A DNA stretch of 47,936 nucleotides from Oerskovia douganii (lineage in GTDB: Bacteria; Actinomycetota; Actinomycetes; Actinomycetales; Cellulomonadaceae): assembly GCF_015142735.1 (NCBI RefSeq), contig NZ_JACSPN010000013.1:7066-55001 (forward strand). The letters are read 5' to 3'. Numbering within the stretch: position 1 is the stretch's first letter; every line of letters begins with the position of its first letter. The notes beneath the pieces were generated by a model. That model was not told the origin of the DNA and ran no database searches. It worked only from the letters and a program-made list of their open reading frames with translations. This document shows positions 39,783 to 47,895 of the stretch, piece by piece. The translations under genes and the position numbers were made by a program.

Positions 39783-41378
39783 TCAGGCGAGGCTCGTCCC
39801 GTCGAGCGACGACCTCGGTTCCTGGTCGGGCAGCCGCACCATGCGGAACGAGGTGACGAGCCCGAGCAGCGCAGCGAGCAGGGGCACCAGCAGGGCGAGC
39901 TGGAGCGAGCGGTCGCGGGCGTCGTCGTTGATCGCGAGCACCTCGGCCTCGACCGCGGGGGGCTGTCCCGTGATCTGCTCGGCGAGCTGGGTGTTGCTCA
40001 TGATCTCGGCGTCGTCCTCGAGCGCCGCGACGATCTGCTGCTGCTGCGCCGGGGGGATGACCTGGCTGGACCCCGTCATCTGGGTGAACAGGAGCGAGAG
40101 GGAGGCGAGCATGATCCCGCCGGCCATCGCGAGGCCGAACGAGAGCCCGAACGACCCGGCGGCCGAGTTGACGCCCGCGGCCTCGCTGACACGTTCCTCG
40201 TCGACGGGGGCGAGCGTGTAGTTGTTGAGCTGCGAGACGAGCAGCCCCAGGCCGCAGCCGGTGACGACGAGCGGCAGGACCAGGTACCAGCCGCTGTCGA
40301 CCCGGGGGACGAAGGGGATGATGATCGCGATCCCGAGGCAGGCCAGCAGGAAGCCCGCCCGGATGATCACGGCGGGGCGCCGGCGCCCGGCCCTCCTGCC
40401 CGCGACGACCGCCGCGGCGAACATCGTCAGCGAGAGGGGGGACAGGGCCAGGCCCGCCTGGAGCGCGTCGTACTCGAGGGTCATCTGGAGGAACAGGGGC
40501 AGGGCGATCATCGCCCCGCCCAGGGTGACCTGCTGCAGCATCTGCCCCGTGACGCCCGTCGTGAAGGTCGGGTGCCGGAACAGGTCCGGGTCGAGCAGGG
40601 GGACCTCGCGCCGGCGCGCGCGTCGTACGAGCCACCGCGCGAGCAGCACGAGCGCGACGACGCCGACGAGCATGAGCAGCCCGACGTACTCGCCGCCCTC
40701 CTGCCAGACGAGGATCCCGAGCACCACGCCCCCCATGCCGACCACGGACAGGGCGGCACCGACGACGTCGACCTGGCGGGACCCGGTGTAGGGGACGTCC
40801 CGCACCAGGCGGATCTGGCTCAGGACGACGACGATGATGAGCACCTCGAGCCCGAACCCGACCCGCCACGACAGGTAGGTCGTGACGAACCCGCCGAGCA
40901 GCGGCCCGATCGCCGCGGCGATCGCGGCCGACGCGCCGACGAGCGCGTACGCCTTCTTCTGGTCGGCCCCCGAGAAGTTGCCGTGGATCAGCGACTGCAT
41001 CGCCGGCAGGAGCAACGAGGCCCCGAGCCCTCCGACGACCGCCCAGAACACGATGATGGCGGTGAGGCTCTGAGCCAACGTCATGGCCAGCGCCCCGGCG
41101 GCGTAGGCGAGCAGGCCCAGGACGTAGGCCCGCTTGCGCCCCATCAGGTCGCCGACCTTGCTGTTGATCAGGATGAACGCGGCCGAGACGAGCGCTTCGA
41201 GCGCGATGGCGGACTGCACGCCGCTGGCGGTCGTGTCCAGGTCCCTGATGACTGCGGAGATCGACACGTTCATCAGGGACGTGTCCACGACCAGCACGAA
41301 CATCGCCGCCGCGAGCAGCAGCATCAGCCGCCGGTTCCCCCGCCCAGCGGGGGCGTTGCCTTCCGGTCCCGTACCCAT
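39783..41378 (-). CDS. DHA2-type MFS drug exporter
   Basis: 531 residues, about 14 membrane helices, EmrB/QacA group. First helix LMLLLAAAMFVLVVDTSLMNVSISAVIRDL carries the DTSLMNV motif (the DTT(I/V)VNVALP equivalent); motif A GDLMGRKRAYVLGL follows helix 2; motif C-like GASLLLPAMQSL and GPLLGGFV are present. It exports hydrophobic drugs or biocides using the proton gradient. ATG 41378 has GAGG about 10 nt upstream. The last 60 residues before the final helix (QVIPPAQQQQIVAALEDD) form a long periplasmic loop, as in such exporters. No regulator gene is beside it, but a 26-bp palindrome lies upstream. Confidence 0.93.
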   Translation of the reverse strand: MGTGPEGNAPAGRGNRRLMLLLAAAMFVLVVDTSLMNVSISAVIRDLDTTASGVQSAIALEALVSAAFILINSKVGDLMGRKRAYVLGLLAYAAGALAMTLAQSLTAIIVFWAVVGGLGASLLLPAMQSLIHGNFSGADQKKAYALVGASAAIAAAIGPLLGGFVTTYLSWRVGFGLEVLIIVVVLSQIRLVRDVPYTGSRQVDVVGAALSVVGMGGVVLGILVWQEGGEYVGLLMLVGVVALVLLARWLVRRARRREVPLLDPDLFRHPTFTTGVTGQMLQQVTLGGAMIALPLFLQMTLEYDALQAGLALSPLSLTMFAAAVVAGRRAGRRRPAVIIRAGFLLACLGIAIIIPFVPRVDSGWYLVLPLVVTGCGLGLLVSQLNNYTLAPVDEERVSEAAGVNSAAGSFGLSFGLAMAGGIMLASLSLLFTQMTGSSQVIPPAQQQQIVAALEDDAEIMSNTQLAEQITGQPPAVEAEVLAINDDARDRSLQLALLVPLLAALLGLVTSFRMVRLPDQEPRSSLDGTSLA

Positions 41379-41402
41379 GGCGTGCGCCTCGGCTCTGGCT
41401 GG

Positions 41403-41424
41403 GCCGCCTGTCCGGGCAGGCGGC
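41403..41424 (-). promoter_or_regulatory. Hairpin in exporter leader
   Basis: GCCGCCTG (41403-41410) and CAGGCGGC (41417-41424), 8-bp stem, 6-nt loop, 25 nt upstream of the exporter start codon. Confidence 0.45.
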
Positions 41425-41429
41425 GTGGG

Positions 41430-41455
41430 CTCGAGGTCAAGGCCTTGGCCTCGAG
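41430..41455. promoter_or_regulatory. 26-bp palindrome upstream of exporter
   Basis: Arms CTCGAGGTCAAGG and CCTTGGCCTCGAG: 12 of 13 base pairs match, no centre gap. Size and symmetry suit a repressor or MerR-type activator operator for the drug exporter; the regulator is not in the window. Confidence 0.6.
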
Positions 41456-41467
41456 GTCAGCCTAGGT

Positions 41468-41503
41468 ACCCGGCTCCCTCCGCGCGCGCGGAGGGAGCCG
41501 GGT
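41468..41503 (-). terminator. Terminator of nhaA, 17-bp stem
   Basis: ACCCGGCTCCCTCCGCG (41468-41484) and its complement (41487-41503) with a 2-nt loop, 29 nt past the nhaA stop. Confidence 0.8.
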
Positions 41504-41532
41504 CGCCGGCGCCGGTTCCCCTCCTCGGTCCG

Positions 41533-42975
41533 CTACGCGCCGGCGTCCGCCGCTGCCTCCGGTGACCGCCACGGCCGGGGCGGCAGCCCCGGGGGCGGTC
41601 CCGTGGACTCGGGCGAGCACAGCGGCAGGCGTTCGCCCAGGATGCGCAGCGTCACCGAGCCCAGGACCGCCGCGACCAGCGACCCCACGAGGATGCCGAT
41701 CTTCGCCTGCTCGATCAGCACCTCGTCGTCGAACGCGAGCTCGGCGATGAACAGCGAGATGGTGAACCCGATCCCGGCGAGCATCGCGCCGCCCAGCAGG
41801 TGCGAGTAGCGTACGCGCCCGGGCAGGTCTCCCAGGTTCAGCCGCAGCGCGAGGGCGGAGGCGCCGAAGATCCCGACGGCGTTGCCCACCACGAGCGCGA
41901 CCGCGACGCCGATCGTCAGCCGGGACGTCATCGCGGCCGACAGCGACTCGGCGTCGAGCTGCACGCCCGCGTTGGCCAGGCCGAAGACGGGGACCACGAC
42001 GTACGCGCTCCACGGGTGCAGGACGCGCTGGAGACGGTCGCTCGCGGGGACCGCTGCGCGCGCCGCGAGCTCGGTCAGGTGCTCGCGCTCCGCCGTCGTC
42101 TCCTCGCGCAGCCGCTGGGCGTAGCCCGGGACGTCGTCGACCTGGTCGCGCCGGGCCCGGCGCGAGGGGACGAGCAGCCCGACGAGCACGCCCGCGAGGG
42201 TCGCGTGGACCCCCGAGGAGTAGACCGCGAGCCACAGCGCCAGGCCCACGCCCACGTACGGCGCGAGGCGCCAGACCCCGAGCCAGCGCATCACGAGGAT
42301 CGCGGCCACGAGCACGCCCGCGATCGCCAGCCCGGGGAGCCACACGCCGTCGTTGTAGAACACGGCCATGACCGTGATGGCCCCGATGTCGTCGACGACC
42401 GCGAGCGTCAGCAGGAACAGCCGGAGCCGGTCGGGGCAGCGCGGGCCGAACAGCGCGAGGACCCCGACGAGGAACGCCGTGTCGGTCGACATCACGATGC
42501 CCCAGCCGTGCTGCGCGTCGGTGCCGGCGTTGAACGCCAGGAAGACGAGGGCGGGCACCAGGAGGCCGCCCAGCGCGCCCAGCGCGGGGACCGCGACCGT
42601 CCGACGGTTGCGGAGCTCGCCGCTCGTGACCTCGCGGTTGATCTCGAGCCCGATGACCAGGAAGAAGATCGCCATGGCGGCGTCGTTGACCCAGTGGTGC
42701 AGGTCCATGTCGAGCGACCACCCGCCCAGGTGCAACCCGGCCGTGGTGGCCCACAGGTCGTCGTACGCGCCCGACCACGGCGAGTTCGCCCACACGAGCG
42801 CGACCACGGTCGCGGCGAGCAGCAGGACCGCGCCGCCGGCCTCGGTCGAGAGGAACTGCCGGACCGCGGGCGCGACGGGCCGCACGGGGAAGCGCAGCGG
42901 AGGACCGGGCCGCTGGTCGAGCGTCGGCAGCAGCGGGCGGTTCCCGGCGGGCGGGGTGGGCGGCTCGGGCGTCAC
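41533..42975 (-). CDS. nhaA: Na+/H+ antiporter NhaA
   Basis: 480 residues, about twelve membrane helices. Ion site LAVVDDIGAITVMAVFY with the paired Asp of helix V; MSTDTAFLVGVLALF (helix IV unwound TDxAF); GLEINREV and GFTISLFIAELAF near the C terminus. It exchanges cytoplasmic Na+ for H+ to keep pH and salt in balance. A hydrophilic loop of about 60 residues (RRARRDQVDDVPGYAQRLREETTAEREHLTELAARAAV) lies between halves. GTG 42975 is chosen because -10-like GACCGT is 6 nt upstream; there is GGAG directly before it too. The first about 35 residues are Pro-rich. Divergent from moeA. Confidence 0.92.
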   Translation of the reverse strand: MTPEPPTPPAGNRPLLPTLDQRPGPPLRFPVRPVAPAVRQFLSTEAGGAVLLLAATVVALVWANSPWSGAYDDLWATTAGLHLGGWSLDMDLHHWVNDAAMAIFFLVIGLEINREVTSGELRNRRTVAVPALGALGGLLVPALVFLAFNAGTDAQHGWGIVMSTDTAFLVGVLALFGPRCPDRLRLFLLTLAVVDDIGAITVMAVFYNDGVWLPGLAIAGVLVAAILVMRWLGVWRLAPYVGVGLALWLAVYSSGVHATLAGVLVGLLVPSRRARRDQVDDVPGYAQRLREETTAEREHLTELAARAAVPASDRLQRVLHPWSAYVVVPVFGLANAGVQLDAESLSAAMTSRLTIGVAVALVVGNAVGIFGASALALRLNLGDLPGRVRYSHLLGGAMLAGIGFTISLFIAELAFDDEVLIEQAKIGILVGSLVAAVLGSVTLRILGERLPLCSPESTGPPPGLPPRPWRSPEAAADAGA

Positions 42976-42981
42976 CGCTCC

Positions 42982-42987
42982 ACGGTC
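42982..42987 (-). promoter_or_regulatory. -10-like GACCGT, nhaA leaderless start
   Basis: Minus-strand GACCGT, 6 nt before GTG 42975; weak match (A2, T6). Confidence 0.4.
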
Positions 42988-43107
42988 GCAGCGCGTCGCG
43001 CACGGCGCAACGGGCGGGACGCCCGCGCCCCCGGCCCGCGGATCGTGACAGGCTTGCCCCGAGGCCGTCCGGCGGGCGGCCGGTCCGTGCGCAGGCGAGG
43101 AGACGAC

Positions 43108-44457
43108 GTGACGGCAGACCAGGTAGCGCCCGGGAGGACGACCCCCGGCCCGACGGCGCCGCCCCCGACGGGGCGTCCTGGCGCCCCCTCGGGAGAGCAC
43201 CGGCAGGCGGCGGGGGCCGTCCGCGTGAGCGTCGAGCAGCACCGTCGCGAGGTCGAGGCGCTGCTCTGGCCCCCGTTCGCGGGGCGTGGCACCGACCGGG
43301 TGGCGCTCGCCGACGCGCTCGACCGCGTGCTCTCGGCGGACCTGCTCGCTCCGGTCGACCTGCCCTCGTTCCGCAGCTCGCAGATGGACGGTTACGCGGT
43401 GCGGTCCGCCGACGTGGCCCCGGCTACGGACGGGGCGCCGGTCGTGCTGCCCGTCGTCGCCGAGGTCCCCGCGGGCCCCGGGACCCCCGCGGCCCTGGCC
43501 CCGGGAACGGTGGCCAGGATCATGACCGGAGCCGTCGTGCCGGAGGGGAGCGACGCCGTCGTGCCCGTCGAGGACACCGACGCCGTGCGCTTCGGGGCGT
43601 ACCCGGCCGGACCTGCGCGCGGGGCCGTCGGGACCCACGTGGGGGTGCTGGCGCCGCGGGCCGCCGGGGAGTTCGTGCGGGACGTCGGGTCGGACGTGCG
43701 CGGCGGCGACCTGGTGCTGCCCGCCGGGACGCTGCTGGGGCCGCACCACCTCGCGGCCGCGGCGTCGTGCGGCGTGGCCTCCCTCGACGTCCGGGCGCGG
43801 GTGCGGGTCGCGGTGGTCTCGACCGGGACCGAGGTGGTCGAACCCGGCCGGGCGGCGGCCACCGGGCAGGTGTACGACGCGAACCTGCACGGGCTCGCGG
43901 CCGCCGCACGACGTGCTGGAGCCGACGTCGTCCTGACGGGGCGGACAGGGGACGACCCCCGCGAGCTGGCCGCGCTCCTGGCACGCGCCGCAGAGGAGGC
44001 CGACCTGGTCCTCACGTCGGGCGGCGTGAGCCAGGGCGCCTACGAGGTCGTCAAGGACACCCTCGGGGACGGCGTGACCTTCCGGTCCGTCGCGATGCAG
44101 CCGGGCGGCCCTCAGGGCTTCGGGACCTACGAGGGCACGCCCATCCTCACGTTCCCGGGCAACCCCGTGAGCGCCCAGGTGTCGTTCGTCGTCTTCGCTC
44201 GCCCCGTCCTCGAACGGGCGGCGGGACGTCCCGCCCGCGAGGTCGAGACACGCACCGTGACCGGCGCGATCGACTCCCCGCCCACCAAGCAGCAGATGCT
44301 GCGCGGACGGCTCGGGCCCGGCGGGACGGTCGAGGTCGTCGGCGGTGCGGGCTCCCACCTCGTGGCGACCATGGCCGCGGCCGACGCGCTGGTCGAGGTC
44401 CCCGAGGACGTCGGACGTGTCGAGGCAGGGGAGAGCGTGCGGGTGGTGAGGCTGTGA
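43108..44457 (+). CDS. moeA: Molybdopterin molybdotransferase MoeA
   Basis: 449 residues. Inserts molybdate into adenylylated molybdopterin. Domains: SSQMDGYAVR in domain I, VPEGSDAVVPVEDTD (domain II), the MoCF-like domain III with VVSTGTEVVEPG, TGRTGDDPREL, LTSGGVSQGAYEVVKD and ILTFPGNPVSAQVSF, then a beta-barrel end. GAGGAG lies 5 nt before GTG 43108. The first about 35 residues are Pro/Gly-rich and extra. Followed by moaE with a 4-bp or short overlap region, and moaA lies on the other strand 0.8 kb away; moaC, moaD and moeB are not in the window. Confidence 0.93.
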   Translation: MTADQVAPGRTTPGPTAPPPTGRPGAPSGEHRQAAGAVRVSVEQHRREVEALLWPPFAGRGTDRVALADALDRVLSADLLAPVDLPSFRSSQMDGYAVRSADVAPATDGAPVVLPVVAEVPAGPGTPAALAPGTVARIMTGAVVPEGSDAVVPVEDTDAVRFGAYPAGPARGAVGTHVGVLAPRAAGEFVRDVGSDVRGGDLVLPAGTLLGPHHLAAAASCGVASLDVRARVRVAVVSTGTEVVEPGRAAATGQVYDANLHGLAAAARRAGADVVLTGRTGDDPRELAALLARAAEEADLVLTSGGVSQGAYEVVKDTLGDGVTFRSVAMQPGGPQGFGTYEGTPILTFPGNPVSAQVSFVVFARPVLERAAGRPAREVETRTVTGAIDSPPTKQQMLRGRLGPGGTVEVVGGAGSHLVATMAAADALVEVPEDVGRVEAGESVRVVRL

Positions 44458-44483
44458 GCGAGACCCCGAGAGAAGAGGACGAG

Positions 44484-44909
44484 ATGACGGCGGACGACGT
44501 GTCCCGCGTGACGGTCGACGTGCTCGACGACTCCCTGGTGCGCGACGTGGAGGCGGCGGTGTCCTCGCGCGAGTGCGGCGCCGTCGTGACCTTCCGGGGC
44601 GTCGTGCGCGACGTCGACGGCGGACGCGACGTCACGGGCCTCGACTACGAGGCGCACCCCGACGCGACCGAGGTCCTGCGGCGGTGCTGCGCGGACGTCG
44701 CGGCCGAGACCGGGCTGCGTGTGGCCGCGGTCCACCGGTACGGCGTGCTGACGGTCGGGGACGTGGCCCTCGTCGCGAGCGTCGCCTCGGGGCACAGGGC
44801 GGAGGCGTTCGCGGCCTGCTCGCTCCTCGTCGAGCGCATCAAGGCCGAGGTGCCCATCTGGAAGCGCCAGCACTTCACCGACGGTGACTCGGAGTGGGTC
44901 GGGTTGTAG
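44484..44909 (+). CDS. moaE: Molybdopterin synthase large subunit MoaE
   Basis: 141 residues. Converts precursor Z to molybdopterin with MoaD-thiocarboxylate. Seen: CGAVVTFRGVVRDVDGG, LDYEAHPDA, RYGVLTVGDVALVASVASGHR and KAEVPIWKRQHFTDG, the last with the paired Lys that hold sulfur intermediates in MoaE. I use ATG 44484 with AGAGGA 4 nt upstream; the upstream GTG 44454 overlaps the moeA stop (GTGA) and would give 10 more residues, so coupling to moeA is likely either way. Confidence 0.92.
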   Translation: MTADDVSRVTVDVLDDSLVRDVEAAVSSRECGAVVTFRGVVRDVDGGRDVTGLDYEAHPDATEVLRRCCADVAAETGLRVAAVHRYGVLTVGDVALVASVASGHRAEAFAACSLLVERIKAEVPIWKRQHFTDGDSEWVGL

Positions 44910-44948
44910 GGGCGCGGGCGTCGTCGACCGCACCCCGGCGAGGTGGCG

Positions 44949-45185
44949 TCAGACGCGGGGGTTGTCCTTCAGGAGGCCGAACCCGATGCCGACCAGCGCG
45001 CCCAGGATCAGGCCCGGTCCCGCGAGCACGACCGCACCCACCGCGACGCCGAGCACGGTCCCCAGGACGGTGCTCGGTCCGGCCGTGAGGCGGCTGGGGC
45101 CGGGGCGGTGGACGGGGAGGGCGTCCGTCCGGGTAGGGGGCTCGGTGGAGGTATGGCTGTCGCGGGGAAGGTCGAGGAGGGACAC
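44949..45185 (-). CDS. Small membrane protein, unknown
   Basis: 78 residues. A Thr/Pro-rich polar N-terminal half, then a long hydrophobic, Gly-zipper-like stretch (VLGTVLGVAVGAVVLAGPGLILGALVGIGFGLL), which could form one or two membrane helices, and a short end KDNPRV. Not recognised as a named family. Start GTG 45185 has TACGAT 6 nt upstream; GGAGG also lies directly before it but too close to act as a standard ribosome site. It is between moaE (convergent) and moaA (same strand). Confidence 0.6.
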   Translation of the reverse strand: MSLLDLPRDSHTSTEPPTRTDALPVHRPGPSRLTAGPSTVLGTVLGVAVGAVVLAGPGLILGALVGIGFGLLKDNPRV

Positions 45186-45191
45186 GCCTCC

Positions 45192-45197
45192 ATCGTA
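45192..45197 (-). promoter_or_regulatory. -10 element TACGAT, leaderless start
   Basis: Minus-strand TACGAT, 6 nt before GTG 45185. Confidence 0.5.
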
Positions 45198-45280
45198 GGG
45201 CTCGGGGCGTCGTCAGGCGCGGGATGCTGCGGCTCAGGGCACCCCGCCGACGATGATCTTGGACACGTCCCGGGTGCCGC

Positions 45281-46399
45281 TCAGCCCCCGATCGCCCCCA
45301 TGCTGCGCTCGGTGCGTGCGAAGGCCTCGGGGTCGTCGGCCGGACCGCCGATCGCTCCCGTGTCCGGTGCCCCGCGGTCGAGGCCGTGCGCGAACGGCTT
45401 GGCCCACATGGCCCCCTGCCAGGCGGCGACGATCGCGGCGTCGGTGGCGGCGTCGTCGTGCCCCTCGGTGCGCAGGAGGGCGCGCAGGTCGACCTCTTCG
45501 TTCCCGAACAGGCACGAGCGCACGGTCCCCTCCGCGGTGAGGCGGGTCCGGTCGCAGTCGCCGCAGAACGACCGGGTGACCGACGCGATGATGCCCACGG
45601 TCGCGGGGCCGCCGTCGACGGCCCACTCCTCGGCGGGCGCCGACGGGTCCTCGCGCCCCACGGGGGTCAGGTCGAAGCGGGCGCCCAGGACGTCGAGCAG
45701 GCGCTCGGCCGAGACGAGCTGGTCCCGGTCCCAGTTCTGGTCCGCGTCGAGCGGCATCTGCTCGATGAACCGCAGCCGGCACCCGTGCTCGACGGCCCAC
45801 GCGAGGAGGTCTGCCGCTCCCGCGAGGGTCTCCGGCATGAGGACCGCGTTGAGCTTGACGGGGGACAGGCCCGCGCCGAGGGCCCCCTGGATGCCCGCGA
45901 GCACCTGGGGGAGCCGGTCGCGGCGCGTGAGCTCGGCGAAGTGGCGACGGTCGATGCTGTCGAGCGAGACGTTGACGCGGTCGAGCCCGGCGTCGACGAG
46001 CTCGTCGACGCGCTTGTCGAGCCCGATCGCGTTGGTCGTCATCGAGATCCGCACGCCCGGGGCGGCCGCGCGCGTGCGTCGGACGATCTCCGCGAGGTCG
46101 GGGCGCATGAGCGGCTCGCCACCCGTGAACCGCACGTCCCGGATGCCCGCCCGGTAGCCGATCCCGACGAGCCGGCCGATCTCCGCAGGGGTCAGCAGGT
46201 CCTCGCGGGGGATCGCCGGGAGCCCCTCGGCGGGCATGCAGTACGTGCAGCGCAGCGAGCACTTCTCCGTGACGGACACGCGCAGGTCGTGCGCGACGCG
46301 TCCGTAGCGGTCGACGAGCGCCTCGGTGTCCGGGCGTCCCAGGGTGCTCGGTGCCCCGGTCGGGCGCACGCGGGGGAGCCCGAGGGCGACGGCAGTCAT
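45281..46399 (-). CDS. moaA: GTP 3',8-cyclase MoaA
   Basis: 372 residues, radical-SAM enzyme for the first step of molybdenum cofactor synthesis. First 4Fe-4S cluster CSLRCTYC (Cys47, 51, 54); MPAEGLP follows; [12 protein letters not shown] and SLDSIDRR are the SAM/GTP sites; C-terminal cluster [21 protein letters not shown] (three Cys) binds GTP. The protein ends in GG, the usual activity-linked tail. Start ATG 46399 has TAGACT 7 nt upstream and no Shine-Dalgarno. Same pathway as moeA and moaE on the other strand. Confidence 0.94.
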   Translation of the reverse strand: MTAVALGLPRVRPTGAPSTLGRPDTEALVDRYGRVAHDLRVSVTEKCSLRCTYCMPAEGLPAIPREDLLTPAEIGRLVGIGYRAGIRDVRFTGGEPLMRPDLAEIVRRTRAAAPGVRISMTTNAIGLDKRVDELVDAGLDRVNVSLDSIDRRHFAELTRRDRLPQVLAGIQGALGAGLSPVKLNAVLMPETLAGAADLLAWAVEHGCRLRFIEQMPLDADQNWDRDQLVSAERLLDVLGARFDLTPVGREDPSAPAEEWAVDGGPATVGIIASVTRSFCGDCDRTRLTAEGTVRSCLFGNEEVDLRALLRTEGHDDAATDAAIVAAWQGAMWAKPFAHGLDRGAPDTGAIGGPADDPEAFARTERSMGAIGG

Positions 46400-46406
46400 G
46401 CTCGCG

Positions 46407-46412
46407 AGTCTA
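46407..46412 (-). promoter_or_regulatory. -10 element TAGACT, moaA leaderless start
   Basis: Minus-strand TAGACT, 7 nt before ATG 46399. The HxlR gene ends 35 nt farther up at 46447 on the same strand. Confidence 0.6.
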
Positions 46413-46446
46413 CGCAGCGGGGGCCGGGCGGCGCGTGGCGGCAGTG

Positions 46447-46857
46447 CTAGCGCGCGGTGCGTGCGTCGTACGCCTGCTGGGCGGCGGCGACCTGGGGGAC
46501 GGCCGCCTCGAGGACGTCCAGGAGCCCGACGAGCTTGTCCGCGACGGCCCGGCCGAGGTCGGTGAGCGAGTACTCGACGTGCGGCGGGATGGTCGCGCGG
46601 ACCTCGCGCACGACCAGGCCGTCCCGTTCGAGCCCCTGGAGGGTCTGGGCCAGCATCTTCTCGCTCACGCCGTCGATGCGTCGGCGCAGGGCGTTGAAGC
46701 GGACGGCCCCGTCGCGCAGGCCGGCGACGGTCAGGACACCCCAGCGGCCGGTCACGGTCTCGAGCGCGTGGCGGGACGTGCAGCCGCGCTGGAACACGTC
46801 GGCGATCATCTCGTCGGACGGTCCCGTCGGGTCGGTCGCGGGCTGGAGGGTGGTCAC
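46447..46857 (-). CDS. HxlR family transcriptional regulator
   Basis: 136 residues, winged helix of the HxlR/YtfH group: [77 protein letters not shown] Cys (GC in FQRGCTSRH) lies just before the winged helix, where YodB/QorR-type regulators carry a sensing Cys for quinones; this matches its divergent partner. Start GTG 46857 has TAGGCT 6 nt upstream. Divergent from qorB, with a palindromic operator between them at 46923-46943. Confidence 0.92.
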   Translation of the reverse strand: MTTLQPATDPTGPSDEMIADVFQRGCTSRHALETVTGRWGVLTVAGLRDGAVRFNALRRRIDGVSEKMLAQTLQGLERDGLVVREVRATIPPHVEYSLTDLGRAVADKLVGLLDVLEAAVPQVAAAQQAYDARTAR

Positions 46858-46863
46858 GGGATC

Positions 46864-46869
46864 AGCCTA
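46864..46869 (-). promoter_or_regulatory. -10 element TAGGCT, hxlR leaderless start
   Basis: Minus-strand TAGGCT, 6 nt before GTG 46857. Confidence 0.6.
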
Positions 46870-46920
46870 GCGTGCAGGCCGATCGTGAGCACTGTGACTT
46901 CGGTTGCACTGCGGATCGGA

Positions 46921-46949
46921 TTGCACTTACGAAAAGTTAGTGCCAGGCT
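46921..46949 (+). promoter_or_regulatory. qorB promoter with HxlR operator
   Basis: -35 TTGCAC (46921-46926), 17-bp spacer, -10 CAGGCT (46944-46949). The spacer is almost filled by the palindrome GCACTtACgaaaaGTtAGTGC (46923-46943; capitals pair), which fits HxlR-type boxes (CTTAC-N5-GTAAG style). A bound regulator would block polymerase. Confidence 0.7.
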
Positions 46950-46984
46950 GTCGCGGTACCCACCACCCCTTCCAGGAGGACCAC

Positions 46985-47866
46985 ATGATCGCCGTCACCG
47001 CCGCCACCGGACACCTCGGACGCCTCGTCGTCGACTCGCTCCTCGAGCGCGGCGTCGCCCCCGAGGGGATCGTCGCGGCCGTCCGCACCCCGGCCAAGGC
47101 CGCCGACCTCGCCGAGCGCGGCGTCGTCGTCCGCGAGGCCGACTACTCGCGACCCGAGACCCTCGCCCCTGCGTTCGACGGGGTCGACGTGCTCCTCCTG
47201 GTCTCTGGCTCCGAGGTGGGGCAGCGGGTCCAGCAGCACGCGAACGTCGTCGAGGCCGCCCAGGCCGCCGGTGTCCGCCACCTCGTCTACACGAGCGTGT
47301 CGCAGGCCACGACGTCCACGCTGGTCCTGGCTCCCGAGCACAAGGCGACCGAGGAACTGATCGAGGCGTCGGGCCTGACCGCGACGATCCTGCGCAACGG
47401 CTGGTACACCGAGAACTACCTCGGCACGGTCGAGCAGGCGCGCGAGACCGGCGTGGTGCTCGGCAGCGTCGGCGACGGCCTCGTCGCGTCGGCGAGCCGC
47501 AAGGACTACGCGGAAGCGGCCGCTGCGGTCCTCGTCGCGGCGGACGCGGACCCCTCGCTCGAGGGTGCTCTCCACGAACTCTCTGGCGACGTCGCGTGGG
47601 ACCACCCGTTCCTGGCCGCGACCATCGGCGAGATCGTGGGCCGCGAGGTCGTCTACCAGGACGTGACCCCCGAGGTCCACACCCAGGCCCTGCTCGACGT
47701 GGGCCTCGACGAGGGGACCGCGGGCTTCGTCGTCGCGCTCGACGCGGGAACGCGTGCCGGCCTGCTCGGCCAGACGTCGGGTGAGCTGTCGCGCCTCATC
47801 GGGCGCCCGACGACGCCGCTCGCCGAGGGTCTGAAGGCTGCGGTGAGCGTGACGTCGGCCGCGTGA
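46985..47866 (+). CDS. qorB: NAD(P)H:quinone oxidoreductase QorB-like
   Basis: 293 residues, NmrA-like atypical SDR: MIAVTAATGHLGRLVVDSLL nucleotide loop (GxxGxxG written TAATGHLG), VAAVRTPAKA, READYSRPETLAPAFDGVDVLLLVSGS, HLVYTSVSQA, TILRNGWYTENY. The NGWYTENY segment and the paired divergent HxlR gene match E. coli ytfG (qorB) with ytfH. It reduces quinones by two electrons using NADPH. AGGAGG lies 6 nt before ATG 46985. Expected to be induced by quinones or electrophiles through the HxlR protein. Confidence 0.9.
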   Translation: MIAVTAATGHLGRLVVDSLLERGVAPEGIVAAVRTPAKAADLAERGVVVREADYSRPETLAPAFDGVDVLLLVSGSEVGQRVQQHANVVEAAQAAGVRHLVYTSVSQATTSTLVLAPEHKATEELIEASGLTATILRNGWYTENYLGTVEQARETGVVLGSVGDGLVASASRKDYAEAAAAVLVAADADPSLEGALHELSGDVAWDHPFLAATIGEIVGREVVYQDVTPEVHTQALLDVGLDEGTAGFVVALDAGTRAGLLGQTSGELSRLIGRPTTPLAEGLKAAVSVTSAA

Positions 47867-47895
47867 CGCCGGGTTGCTGCCGACCTCTCGCCGGG

